64,000 bases of DNA from Lenzites betulinus. Its lineage: Eukaryota > Basidiomycota > Agaricomycetes > Polyporales > Polyporaceae. Below the pieces are notes generated by a model that did not search any database, was not told the origin of the DNA, and saw only the letters and a list, made by a program, of their open reading frames with translations. The DNA lies in the NCBI GenBank assembly GCA_022264855.1, contig JABYQU010000031.1, positions 248,001 through 312,000 of the forward strand, written 5' to 3'. Of the stretch, positions 11,298 through 22,630 are shown in pieces. The first letter of the stretch is position 1, and each line of letters begins with the position of its first letter. The position numbers and the translations under genes were made by a program.

Positions 11298-13130
11298 GGC
11301 GTGGAAGCAGAGAGGAGGGGTAGCGACGCGACGGCGGCGAGCGAGAGGAACGGTGCAGCAGCCACCGCGGAGAGAGCGTCCGAAACATTGGGCCGCCCGG
11401 GGGGTGCCGGGAGTGGCCACGTGGGAGTGGCTGCTGTCAAATATGGACCTACACGGACGCGCGATCGCTTGAACCGTCCTCTCGCCCGCCAAGCTCTGGG
11501 TGGGCGCGGTCGCTGGCCAGCAAGAGCGATCGCATTGCCTGTGGCCCGTCGTTGTTCCCTGCAAGTGCCGAGCTTACATTCAATCTACGCCTTCACTTCC
11601 GCGGAGCACGCATCCGCAGGTTCTCTCCCATACGCGGCCCATCAACCGCACTCCATCGCACTTCGTAAGATATAGACACAAGGAAGCAGCCGACGCAGGT
11701 GAGTGCGACAGATGGCCATTTGGACGCGGAACATTCATCGCTTGCGCAGAGTCCGCGCCGGGTCGGTGCCAGCGAGCGTGCACGAATCTCGGGAGGCGTG
11801 CCACAGAGATTGGGGGACGGTGCAAGGCAATCTGCTCCGCCGACAGGGCTCGGTGCTGGATCTGACTTGCGGGCTGCCAGATGGGCGAGGGGTCGGCCAC
11901 TATACGATGCGCCGGAGACGAGTTGCCGGACTTGCGCCGGCATTCTGAGGGGACGGGGACAGCGCAGGCAGTCCGCGGAGACGAGCAGCGCGGGCAAGCC
12001 GCCTCCCTCGCCGACTCTTCGCGCGCAGTCTGCCAGTGCACCTGCCGTTCTCGCGCCATGCACGCTGATGCTGATGGCGTTTGACGTACGGCGAGCGTCG
12101 CAGCGCGGCCCTCGATCGAGCAGCCCGCGCGCGCGAGATCGTTGGGCCATCGGCGACGTCCTGCAGCTCGCGCGGCTTCGCTTCTCGCTCGTTCGACTCC
12201 GGCGGGCTGTCGGAGTGAGCGACGCGCTTCTGCACGTTCGCGTCCCGGGCTCTGCGGCGACCGTCTGGACACGGCGGTGGCACCGAGGCATGCGAGCAGC
12301 AGGCGGACGTGGGAGGGAGCGCGACGGACTTGAGAACGCGGCAGGGAGATGGGCGCCAGTTCTCGTAAGGGCGCGGGTTAATGAACGCTGGGCGCCTGCG
12401 TGCACCCTGGTGCTCCTGCGTTCGACGGGAGTGCGTGTCTGGAGTGCATCTATCCCCGCGTCGGTGGCCAGCCAGCCTTCGCGCTACTCTGGGCCGGTCA
12501 CGTAACGAGTGCGTATCGTCCGTCCGCTGATGGATCGTCGGCGGCAGAGGGGCGCGCACGCACCTGCCACGCCCTGCGTCCGTGCCTGCACAGAGCGAGC
12601 ATCTGCGGCCCACTCGCTGCCTGCCCCCTGCCTCGAACGGGCCCGCCGCGCCAATCTGCGGCGGACGGAGCAAGCGCAGGCCGCGCTGCGACATGTGTAT
12701 GAACCCGCTGACCTGCCGTGCGACGCGCCCCCAGCGAGAGTGCGTTCGCGTTATCACAGCGTCTGCAGAGCCGGGCCTCTGGGCGGGGAGGGGCGTCCCG
12801 AGGGGGCGTCGTGGGAGGGCAGGGTCGCGCAGATTGAATGCGCGAAGGATCTCGTTCCCTGCACAGCAGCGTCGCGGGCGCCAGCGGGCGAGCGCCGTCC
12901 GCGAGCGATTGTCGACGCCCTCCCCCGCCTGCCTCGATCTCCGTCGCCCCCCACGGCGAGCGAGGCACGGTCCTCATTGCGGACAACGTGGCGCTGCTTC
13001 CTTGAATTCAAAATCGCATCGCAGGCGCGGACGCGATATATAACGCGCCTACCCCTAGCCCCGCCTGCGCAAGCCCCGCCCGCGCACCACGCGCCCAGTG
13101 CGACCCCAGCCCCGCCTGCCCCCGCGCGCC
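11298..13130. promoter_or_regulatory. Large divergent intergenic region
   Basis: A 1.8-kb GC-rich region lies between the divergently transcribed RSC-like gene and the zinc-finger gene. It is open in several frames on both strands (for example 11593-12405 minus and 11699-12505 plus), but those frames overlap one another, are Arg/Ala-rich and contain no domain. Such length is typical of promoters of regulatory genes in fungi. I see no individual motif I can name. Confidence 0.5.
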
Positions 13131-14619
13131 ATGGCCCACGTCCCCGGCCCCTCGCCGCCCGCGTACCTGTACAAGACGCCACAGACAGCGTCCCATGCGC
13201 CCCACACGCCCCTCGCCTTCTCCCCCGGATTCCCGCCCCATCACCCCCACGCGCTCTTCCTCCACCCCCCCTACACTGCCGCCCCCGGCGCCCTCCCCCG
13301 ATCCGGCTACCCCCCTCCCTTTGCGCCCCATCCGCCCTACCCGCTGCCTCCCCATCCGCACCGGCCCTATCTCCATAAAGACTCTCCCAGCTCGACGCTC
13401 ACCGAGCCAGACCCCGAGCCCGACCTCCCCACCATGGCGATCACCCTCTACGCAACCCGCACGCAACCCGACGCTGCTGCTGCCGCTGCCGCCCTCGCCT
13501 CCTCATCCGGCGCGGGCAGCGGCTCGGACGGGGGGCGCGAGCCCACGCCGCCCGGCGAGGAGCGCCAGCGGCAGAAGGACGCGAAGAAGAAGATACACAA
13601 CTGTTGGATGTGCCACAAGTCCTTCGATCGGTGCGTCCACCTCGCCCACCGCGCACCACCACCTAGCCATACTCACTGACACCCGCGCGCACGCACAGGC
13701 CGAGCACGCTGAAGAAGGTGAGCACCACGCCCACGCCCACGCCCGCGCCCGCGCGCGGGGTGCCTGCCTGGCTTGCACGGTGCGCTGATTGGCCGCTCTT
13801 GCAGCATCTCCTCGTCCACACCGGCGAGAAAGGTACATTCCCTGCCCGGCTCGTCCGCCGCGCGCCCCCGCTGACGCACGCTTGCCCCCCTCCCTCTCCT
13901 CCTGTCCCTCCTGACTAGCGTTCGCGTGCGAGAGCTGCGGGAGACGCTTCGGGGTCGCGTCCAACCTGAACCGCCATGCGAAGACGTGCCGCGCAGCGCA
14001 CCAGGCCGGCGCCGCGGGCTCGTCAGCCGCTGCGCCTGCCACTGGCTCCCCCAGTGCGCAGGCGGCTGGCGCGAGTCCCAGTACATCAAGCGACGCCGGC
14101 GCGGCCCCTGTCGCCTCCACCTCAGCCCTCGCCCCACTCGCATCAGCATCCGCGGACACATACATCGCACCCGCCTCCGCACCCGCACCCATCCCCATCC
14201 CCGCCCCCCAGCGCCGCACAAGCCGCAAGCGCAAGACGAGCGCCCCCGACGACCCCTCTCACCCCGCGCCCATGGCCGACCCGTCCCAATCCTCATCCTC
14301 CGCCTCAACCACCCAGAGCAGCGAGGCGGCGCGCCTCCGGCGCAAGCGCGCGCGGCGCGCGCCCTCGCCGAGCGTGTGGGTGCCCGAGAGCCTGCAGGCG
14401 TTCGACCTGACCCCAGTGGAGAAGGGCACGTCCGTGCCGCTCCCGCCCGTGCGCCCGCTGCAGGAGCACAACCAGCTCGTCGAGGAGCGCGACTCGTTCG
14501 ACGAGAACGCGTCCGCGACGCCGTACCACCCGCGCGGCTGGTCCGGCCGCCTGCCCGGCCCCGGGCTGTCTGCTGCGAACGTCGCGAACCGCGCGGGCGG
14601 GCAGCTGCTCATCTTTTGA
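13131..14619 (+). CDS. C2H2 zinc-finger protein, probable transcription factor
   Basis: The product is 415 aa from four exons: 13131-13630, 13699-13717 (19 nt), 13805-13832 (28 nt) and 13919-14619. The N-terminal half is Pro/His/Ala-rich and disordered. Finger 1 is CWMCHKSF...HLLVHTGEK and finger 2 is CESCGRRFGVASNLNRHAKTC. The standard TGEKAFAC linker shows that two fingers act in tandem, in the Krueppel manner. The second finger closes with His and Cys. A Ser/Ala-rich stretch follows with basic clusters (RRTSRKRKTS and RLRRKRARR) that could be nuclear localisation signals. The conserved-looking tail runs from SVWVPESLQAFDLTP to GGQLLIF. Finger 1 is divided among four exons, which makes naive gene calls lose it. 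DNA target and role are unknown. Confidence 0.85.
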
Positions 14620-14959
14620 TGACCTCCGCGCGTGCGCGAGCCCGACTGCGACGTGCGCGTGCTTTGTGTCCTGCTGTCGTGTTTCTCTTGTGGTTATTCG
14701 TATCTCCCTCGTATATTCGCTCCATATGCCCTCCTAATATCGCCCCGCGCGCTCTTGTTTGTACATCAGCGGGACTCGCACGAACGGACATCGGATCGAG
14801 CACCGCGCCCCACGCCCCAGATACAGTTGGTGTCTATGCCTCACGCTTGTACTACATATGCTACAGATCGCACTACGCTACATACATACACAGTGAACAC
14901 GTCCCGCACAACAACATATGCTCCGCACGCTCTTGTCCGTCCGCATCCGTCCGCATCCA
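14620..14959. other. Convergent 3' intergenic gap
   Basis: This 340-bp stretch lies between two facing stop codons. It is AT-richer than its neighbours, with several ACATA/TATGC stretches that fit polyadenylation regions. No gene is seen. Confidence 0.5.
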
Positions 14960-17900
14960 TCACTTGCGGTACTTGCTAAACAGCTTCGACCCCGCTGCGA
15001 ACGCGATCGTCGATCGTCAGCACTGTACATACGAACACGAACACACGCGCGTCCGGGGGAAGTACTCACAGTTCGCCAGACTCTGCAGCTGCGTCTTCGC
15101 GCCCTGCCCCGCCACGTTCCCCACCATGTTGAACGCCTGCCCCAGCGGCCCGGACGAGAACGCAGGCGGGGCCGCGCTCCCACCCGCACCCGCGCCCATC
15201 GAGTAGCTCGACGACGCAGGGTGCGCAGGCGGACGCGGCGGCGGCGGAGGGGGCGGGCCCCCACCCTGCGCGTACCCGTGCGCGTTCGGGGGCGGGGGCG
15301 GGTATGGCGCGCCCTGGCCGTAGCCCTGTCCCTGTCCCTCCGGGTGGTAGTAGTCGCCCGGGATCGCGGGGCTGCCGTAAGGACCTGCCACGATCGACAC
15401 CCAATCAGCTCCCATTCCACACCAGTCCACAGCGCATGCCGACATAATGCAACACGCTACGCGCATCGCGAACGGCCACTGCGCGGCGCTCGCTCGGCTG
15501 CCGTCCCGCGCGGGCTAGAAGGCTGCTGAGAGGAAGGGCGAGTGTCACTTACGTGGTGGTGGCGGCGCATGCCCCGCCGGAGGCGCCCCGGGGTAGGACG
15601 AGCTTGCTTCTGGCCCGGCCGGGAAGGAGGGCCCGTGCGGGCTGGGGCCTGGGCTGCTGTGGTACGACGACGGCGGGGGCGGGTACGGCGAGTGCGCGGG
15701 CGGCGGCGGCGCGCTGCAGTACTGCGACTCGTCCTCAACTCCTCCCCCGGGCCCAGCGAAATGCGCCTCGGGGAACGCGAACCCGCCCCCGCCATAGTAT
15801 GCCGGCTCGGCCTGCGCGTACGGCGCGTGCGGGGCGGGGGGTGCGGGGCGCGCGTGGTGCGACGTCGTCGACGGGCGCGGCCGGAGCGGCGGGGGCGGGG
15901 GCGGGCTGGCGGGCGGGTAGCCCGGGGCGTATCCAGGGTCGTACGCTGGCCGGTATTGCGAAGCGAACTGCGCGTCGCCGTGCGCGGGGGCGTCGTGGGC
16001 GTATGCTGCGGTAGGCGGCGCGTGGTGGCTCTGCGGGACGCCCCATTCGGGCGGGGGCCACGACGCCTGCGCCCAGGGCCCGGCGGGGCCGCTCGGGGGG
16101 AGGGGCGCCGGGAAGAGGTGTGGCGAGAATCCAGGGGCTGTCGGGGGTGGGTATGGAGCCGACGTCGAGTGCGACGACGTGTGGGAGTGATGTGAGTGGT
16201 GCGAGTGGGCCGGCGACACCGGGCGGGGTGATGGGGAATGGGAGAGGCGGTTGTAGGATGATTGGTCCGCGGGCGGAGACGAGGGCATCGGCGGGGACGA
16301 TACAGACAGGCTGCTAAAACGTTGAAGGGCGGGAAGATCGTGTGACGCAGAGATGGACGGGTCCGATAGCGGGGGCGAAGTCTGTAGGCCTTGCGGACGC
16401 GAAGCGCTGTTGACCGGTGGAGGCGCAGGCCTCGAAGAGAGAGGTGGAGGTGGTGGGCCTTGTGGTGGCGCAGCACTCGTGAGCGTTGGTCTGCGTTCGA
16501 CAGGCACGGGCGGTGGTCCACTCGCAGCGACCTGGGAGGAAGCAGCCTGTGTTTCCTCGGCCTCTAGACTGTAGGGTGGCGGAGGTGGCTCTTCGCCGCT
16601 CTCCTTTCCCGTCAGCTTCTCCCACTCCTCCCACGTATGGCTCTTATCGGAGCTACCACCACTCGGCCCAGCCGCACTTGCTCCTGCGCTTTCTTCATAC
16701 CGCGGGCGAGTAGCCCAATAGTCTTGCAGCTCCTTCGACGGAAGAGTGTCATGGATCATGCGCTCACCGCGCAGCCCCTCAGCGGCGAATCCGCATATAC
16801 GCATATACCTAGAGTAGATGTCAAATAGCCACTTTAGGCCGGATCATGCGTAGCACTGACCAGTCCGGAGGCAAATCGAACCCATCCTCGTCCAAAGCCA
16901 TGAAGCGGTGCGTCTCGAGGACCGGTAGTTGCCGCTTGTGCGCGACAACTGGCATGAATGCCGTACCTTCGTCGTACCTATGAGGCGTGTCAACAAAGTC
17001 TCCCTTGCGCTGGAGAGCGGCGACTTACTCGTCCCACATCGCGCCGTAAATTGTGCGTACCCCGTGGCGTTTTACGTTGACGAGCTGGCGCCACATGAAG
17101 TGGCCGCCTTTGCGAGGGCAGTCGTTCCATCCCCACTTACCCTCGGACAAATTGTGCCCCTAAGGTTTGTGAGTATGACGCTCCTGCTATAAGCATACGC
17201 CCGCAACTCACGGATCCGCCAGGGAACACGACCGGAATGTAGTCTATCTTCCGCATCGTCCCCCGGTTGTTCTCCCACTGTTCATTATGTTGCTTGATGA
17301 GCTCTGCATCACCCCTGATCTTCTCCTGTTCGAAGCGGTCGGCCCCGTCCTCATCACTATAGCGGCCAATCGTCCATGGGGAGAGCGCGTCAAACTCCTC
17401 CAGCCACACCTTGACGAACTCGGGGTCAGGGTCTGCGTCCATCACGCTCGTCCGCCAATGCGCAGGCACTCCTGCCATGATGTACGCGCCGCCTGGGGTG
17501 TTGTCGCGGATGAAGCGGACGACAGCGCGCACCATCGCAGGAGAGTGGTGCGCGTCGGACATGCCGAAGCCCCATAGTGCGACGACAGGGCGGCCCTGCT
17601 CGCGGAGGTATGCGGGGCTGTCCAGGATAGCTTTGCGCCTAACGAGGTGAGCCCAGTCCTGTTCGAGCACGCGTTGGATGCGGTCCGGAGCGACGCCTGA
17701 GATATCGTACCTGTTACCCATACCAGAACATTTATATTGAGCTCGAGGACGACGGGGAAAGGGGAAAGCATACATGATAGCAAAGACCCGCCCTTCTTGT
17801 TCCGCTGCCTCCATGACCCTATCCCCGACCTCGTCCCTCTGGTTCCGTATCCCATGATTGCCCTGCTCCAGATCAGTCTGGCCAAGGAAGCGCTGCAAGA

Positions 17901-18249
17901 AAGCTCCATCGACGCCATGCTGCGCCATCCAGTGGAAGTGCCGCTGCACCGTCTTCCTATGGCGCGACGAGAACAGGAACGCCTGTGTGCCGTCCGCGTA
18001 CTTCAGCCCGGGGGCGGGAAAGAGCTCCGAAGGCGTGTACTCTGATGTGTCGGGCCAAATATCGGTATTGGGCCTTCCGCCATCGGGGATGGGGTAGTTG
18101 AACCAGTGCAGCCAGCCATGGTGGCCGGGCCCGACAGGTTCGCCGTCTCCTGCGCAGGTGAACCAGCCTTGGTAGCCGACGAGGAACTTGTTTTGTATCG
18201 TAGAAGGGTCCGCACGCTTAATCGTCTTTCCGGCGGTAGAGCTCGCCAT
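14960..18249 (-). CDS. GH99/GH71-like glycosidase domain fused to long Pro-rich tail
   Basis: Seven exons (17774-18249, 17212-17710, 17029-17159, 16861-16977, 15553-16808, 15070-15384, 14960-14994) give 942 aa. Residues 1 to about 440 form a complete domain of the type annotated in fungi and bacteria as xylosidase/arabinosidase, GH99/GH71-like: FLVGYQGWFTCAGDG, HGWLHWFNYPIPDGG, HFHWMAQHGVDGAFLQRF, VALWGFGMSD and GAMWDEYDEGTAF. The exon that codes for YMRICGFAAEGL then runs on without a break into some 500 residues rich in Pro, Ser, Tyr and Gly. These include a PPxY motif (PPPPPYSL, near 482-487) and QGQGYGQGAPYPPPPP. The C-terminus is SGSKLFSKYRK. No signal peptide precedes MASSTAGKTIKR, so the enzyme may be cytosolic. 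The substrate is unknown. The two halves are joined by a canonical intron (16809-16860), which argues against two separate genes. Confidence 0.82.
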
Positions 18250-19516
18250 CGAGAACAACACGAAGGGTTGTAGAGAACGGTGTAGCAGCAGGATGCCCAA
18301 GCCTAGGAGTATATGCGGGATCTTTGCTGAGATGCCGCGGAGATAGAAGCTGCGATAGCCTGGTAGTTGCTAGAAATGCTAGCGAAAAGCAAAGAAAGCA
18401 GCGACGTGTCCAATGGCGAAACGAAGACAAGATGGCCGAAGTGGCTGAGGAGGCGACATTGTGCTGTGCCACAAAGGCCGGAGTGACCGGCCACAGCTGC
18501 GCGATGCATGCGGCCTGTGCACGTGACTGGCGTAGTATAGCATCATGACATCGCTTCGGAGCGCTGAGTGAGTGCACGCAGTTTGCAACATGCGACGCGC
18601 AGGTTTACCAGGTAAACTCGAGAGATATCTTCAAGTCCAATGAGCCCACCAACCTAGCGAAGGAGCGGGGACACCGTGTGGTGACGGCATAGGCCTCCTC
18701 CGCTTCAAGAAACAGTGAGATAGTATATCCTACAGTCCGTAGTCCATACAGACTGCAACTTGAACCGCAGTATCGTATCGGCATGGGTGCTAACCGTTGG
18801 CATTTCACATACTGAGTCAAGGATGGAAGAGCCGGCCTCGACAAATCGAGCGCTCGGTGAGCTCGATGGTCCCAATGAACGGTTGTTTGAGCTAGAATGA
18901 TGTCAATGAGGTCAGGGTCTACAAAGATGTGAATGGAGATATAATGTCGACTTTCATAAGCTTGGAGTTATTTTATGAGGGGGCACTCGTCCTGGAAGCC
19001 GAGAACGGTTTGGCGAGCAAGATGTTTAACGGCAGGCAGTGGCGCGAGACGATACATCCAATAAAGAGAGCGAAGCGAAGTCCTCCCGTAGTAATCCCAT
19101 AAGCTGTCACGGAAGATGCCAGGCGAGGCCTTGTTGGTAGAATGTTTTTCGCAGTTTGACGACGTGCACATACTATCGAGGATGCTAAGTGAATCGCCCT
19201 GTGCATATGTCTAAGGTGATCAAGCTCATGAAGCCAATTATGGGCTTCTTTAGTAACGCCTGCGTCAATTATGGTAGGACTTAAAATGGAGACGTACTTG
19301 TCAAGACTTTGGTGCTACTCTCAAACCTCAAGTTAGCTCGTGCACAGATATGCGGGCGACATGGACGCGGTGGGGAAGCGCGTTTGTGGCAGTGCAGCAC
19401 GAGCGATTCGAGTTTGCAAGCGTCTATGTGACTACGCGCCTCTCCTCCGACCACGACTTCTACACACTCCTTCGCGCCACTTCTGCATCTATAGTCCTTC
19501 CAACCAGACGCGTCCA
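18250..19516. promoter_or_regulatory. Divergent intergenic region
   Basis: About 1.27 kb lies between the minus-strand glycosidase fusion and plus-strand APC11. It is AT-richer than coding DNA, and open frames are short and unconvincing. Both promoters must lie here. No remnant of a known element was recognised. Confidence 0.5.
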
Positions 19517-19935
19517 ATGAAAGTTCACATCAAGAGTTGGCATGGCATTGCACAATGGCGGTGGGATACAGGCACCAACGAACCGGATGACGATGGCGAA
19601 GGCGACGTATGCGGCATCTGCCGGGTGCCGTTCGAAGGGTGCTGTCCCTCTTGCAAGATGCCGGGTGACGATTGTCCATTGAGTGAGTGGTAGCCTCCTT
19701 ACTCTCCTTCTTCTGTCATGGCTTACATTATGTTGTATCTCAAGTTTGGGGCGAGTGCACGCACGTCTTCCACATGCACTGCCTACTGCAGTGGATTGGG
19801 ACAGCTGCGTCCAAGCAGCAATGCCCGATGGACAGAAGGCCCTGGGGTGAGCTACGCGTCGCTATTCTCATTAATAAGGCTGACCGGATCGACTTAGTGA
19901 CCGCGGAGAGGAAAGTAGACACGAATACCCGTTAG
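19517..19935 (+). CDS. APC11: Anaphase-promoting complex RING subunit APC11
   Basis: This is the RING-H2 catalytic subunit of the APC/C ubiquitin ligase, which recruits the E2 enzyme and pairs with the cullin-like subunit Apc2. Three exons (19517-19682, 19745-19846, 19898-19935) give 101 aa. The N-terminus MKVHIKSWHGIAQWRWD is diagnostic. The zinc ligands are CGICRVPFEGCCPSCKMPGDDCP, then CTHVFHMHCLLQWI and CPMDRRPWV. The last motif has Asp where many APC11 proteins have Cys (CPMCR). As read, this leaves the final ligand site as CPMD, which I believe is seen in other basidiomycetes but cannot check here. The length matches the family. The gene is convergent with the kinase-like gene, 141 bp away. 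Confidence 0.93.
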
Positions 19936-20076
19936 CATCAAACGTTCGCCTTGCTGTATCAATAGGACCGTATACCCTTGTATCCCTATTGCTTTCCCAA
20001 ATTGACTGTACATTTAACTGCTCATCGAAACCCCACTTTCGCCCCATTCTCAGCATCAGGCCACTTCCGATCGGCG

Positions 20077-20978
20077 CTATGAATCCCTGAGGAGGGGATC
20101 TTCGATGCTTGGTATGATCCTCGTGGGTTTCATCATGTTGTCTCTCAGAAAACGACCATCTGTGCTCATCAACCAAATTAGCTACGATAATCTCACATCA
20201 TAAATACTCACTGGGCGCGTCATTTTCTCTGGACCTCCATATCGCTTCCTCCAAATCCTTTGCGACTCCAGTCCGCACGTGACGCGCCACCAACCTCCTC
20301 TCTGCATCTTCCTCGCTGATTTCGATGTACCACCGCTCATCCAGCAATGCAGCAGCGGACGACCAGGGCGGGATAGCAAGAAAGGTATACAGGCCCTCGA
20401 GGATGACGAGTCTGTGATGTGGGTACACCGCTAACGCGTCGAATACCGGGTCTTTCTTCTCATGGGAAAAGGATGGTGCGTAAACAATCTGACCTCGGGC
20501 TTCGGGTGTACCGTCTGCAGTTTGAACAAGGCCAGGAGTGATTGGTTCCCGGAGGGCGCGAACAAAGGTGACGTATCCTTCGCCATCGAACGTCCAATGT
20601 GCGCCACGACGGTCATGTGCGAGCTTGGGGTCTGGAAACGCGTCGAGCTGTGCACGGGTGAGATGCCAGCCATCTAATCCGATGTAGACTGCGACGGGTA
20701 TGTCGGAAGTGCTGCCGCTGCCGACTGTACTGATTGCATTGGCGCCAGATAATTGGGAAGAAGCGGCAGCCGCATTGACGCGCTCAACGATGAGCTGGGC
20801 GAGCGTGGACTTGCCAGAGGCGGGCGTGCCCGCGATTCCGACCAAGAGTCGGCCATCTGGTGGGGTGCTGTACAACGTACAACTCGAAGGTAAGCTCCAG
20901 TATTTAACCTCAAACGTGGGCTTACTCTTTCAGGCGGTCATAGACGTACTGAGATAGCTCATCTGCTACCTTGTCCAT
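20077..20978 (-). CDS. Uridine-kinase-like P-loop protein (Yfh7 type)
   Basis: The product is 263 aa from three exons (20926-20978, 20212-20867, 20077-20159). It carries a Walker A motif GIAGTPASGKST near residue 30 and the uridine-kinase/phosphoribulokinase signature GLDGWHLTRAQLDAF followed by DRRGAHWTFDGEG. A Walker-B-like strand HRLVILEGLYTFL comes next, and a lid region EEDAERRLVARHVRTGVA. The ending NDAPNGRFLRDN fits fungal Yfh7-like proteins, whose physiological substrate is not established. The third exon is reached only with the acceptor at 20160-20161. Continuing from the earlier TAG acceptor gives a frame with no family resemblance. The N-terminal helix (MDKVADELSQYVYDRL) supports the chosen start. 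Confidence 0.85.
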
Positions 20979-22630
20979 CTCGGGCGAGAGTGCAAAGAGC
21001 GAAGTAAGCAGGATCGTTATCGGCACGGAGGCAATGTGGTGCACGTGGCCGCGCGACACGACAAAACACAACCTGCTCAATGACGTCATTATGGCCACCC
21101 TCAGGCTTAAAGGCACTCGGAATGATCATATGTAGTGGGTATGGGAGATCGTCCCAGCAGCCATGCAGCTATCAATGTATAGGTGCTGTGCACCGAGTCG
21201 ACTTGTGATCACGGTATTGCAATTCTACTGCCGTCACGGCTGACTTCATCACATATGGACATATAGGGCGCAAATGACGAATGGACACAACACCGTAAAG
21301 ATCCTATCCTTCGTCCCGAATCGTGTCGTCCTGACAGAGGGCACCGTCAAAGCCAGCTCGAGAAGTCGATGGTGATCCTTATAAAGATTTCTCAGCATCG
21401 TAGGTATTTACTCGAAGTTTACTCGTCGCTGTGTCATCTTACTCACAATGGAGTCATGAATACCAGTTGTTCCGGTCTCTGTGAGGGCGGGACCGTCGTA
21501 TGATCGAACGCGTCTAGCCTGTGGTGCGCTGGGCGTTATACTCGAGGTAGGCTGGTCATCTATGAGTCACTTCAACAGGTGCTTGGTACACGAAGGAGCA
21601 CAAAGGCATGTCTCCCCCTCGCCTCTTCTTTTCATGGTACGAGTCATGTTAACGCTTGTCCGGCCGGGAGTTAAGGTGGCTATCAGCAAATCCCCAAGCG
21701 GGCGACAATCTGTCTAAACATGGGCGAAACGCCCTTGAGTCCCTTCCGTCCCCGAACGATCCCGTCAACAATGCATCAGGAAACGCGAATTACCTCTGTA
21801 TGGATCTCGGTTATCTGCCGCTCCAGGGCAGGCTGGGCGGATCAGCGTTCTCCGGTAGCCGCCGCCCAGAGGCGCTGTCTCCATCCAGAGAGCGTGTCTC
21901 CGTCCGGAGACTAGCCTGGCGGGCTACTAGCCTACACGTCGAGAACTCACTGTTGGGGGCGTGCATTTTTGTACGGGGGTCAGAATGACGTGCAAATACT
22001 CTCACTTGTTCATGTTCATCACGTCGATTTTCATGCGTTATTCAGGAGCTTTCCCCCGCATCCATGCTCCGTATGGTGCTGGATGGAGACAGCATCTCCA
22101 GACGGAGACAGCGTTCTCCGTCCAGTCATAGGCGGAGCCGGGCGTCTCCGTACATCCTGGGAAATCTCCGCGGCTCCGTGGCTCTGCACATCACCGCACA
22201 GACGCGATGGAGCCAGAGCTCGTTCCTGATGTGAAGCTGATGCCTGGCGCTGCGATGCGTTCGCAGTCGCGGCTGAGCCGTTCTGGTATGTTCATACTCT
22301 CACGGCCACCTAGGTCTGGCCGAGCTAACGTAGCAATTACCATCAAGGCGCACAGATTCTAATAGATCCGGAGTGAGGCTCGTCTGCCAGTCGAGGTACC
22401 ATCACCCGCCGCGCCTGCTATCTACACCTCGGGTCTCGGATATGTCTTCCTGCATATTTCACTGCGGCCGCTTTGTGATCGTCGCTTCCGTGTATCCTCA
22501 AGAGAGTAGCCTCGCCATTCAAATGTCTTATGCGCGAACGAACTTAGCTCCGGAATATCTGGCGCTCGGTGGCTACGTAGTATAAGAACCGATAGAGAAT
22601 CGTGTCCGTTCTCCACTTGTCATACTCAAG
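20979..22630. other. Accessory-looking intergenic region
   Basis: This 1.65-kb stretch has short, unrelated open frames and no recognisable protein. Its middle (about 21841-22175) contains clustered GGAGAC/GTCTCC words and is listed separately. It also contains the promoter of the secreted-protein gene that starts at 22631. Confidence 0.5.
21841..22175. repeat. Clustered GTCTCCG/CGGAGAC words
   Basis: Within about 330 bases the words TCTCCG, GTCTCC, GGAGAC and CGGAG occur repeatedly in both orientations. Examples are GTGTCTCCGTCCGGAGAC at 21893-21910 and GACGGAGACAGCGTTCTCCG at 22101-22120. The string GCGTTCTCCG occurs twice, at 21846-21855 and 22111-22120. This may be a degenerate small repeat or a cluster of binding sites. 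Confidence 0.4.

Noticed and set aside
13503..14308. Two long minus-strand frames over the zinc-finger gene
   Set aside because: Compositional antisense frames. The plus strand shows two C2H2 fingers and consistent splice sites.
15542..16195. Plus-strand Arg/Gly-rich frame
   Set aside because: Mirror of the Pro-rich tail of the glycosidase fusion; no independent features.
14960..16808. Separate gene for the Pro-rich tail
   Set aside because: Its apparent first codons (MRICGFAAEGL) complete the glycosidase domain through a canonical intron, so one gene is more likely.
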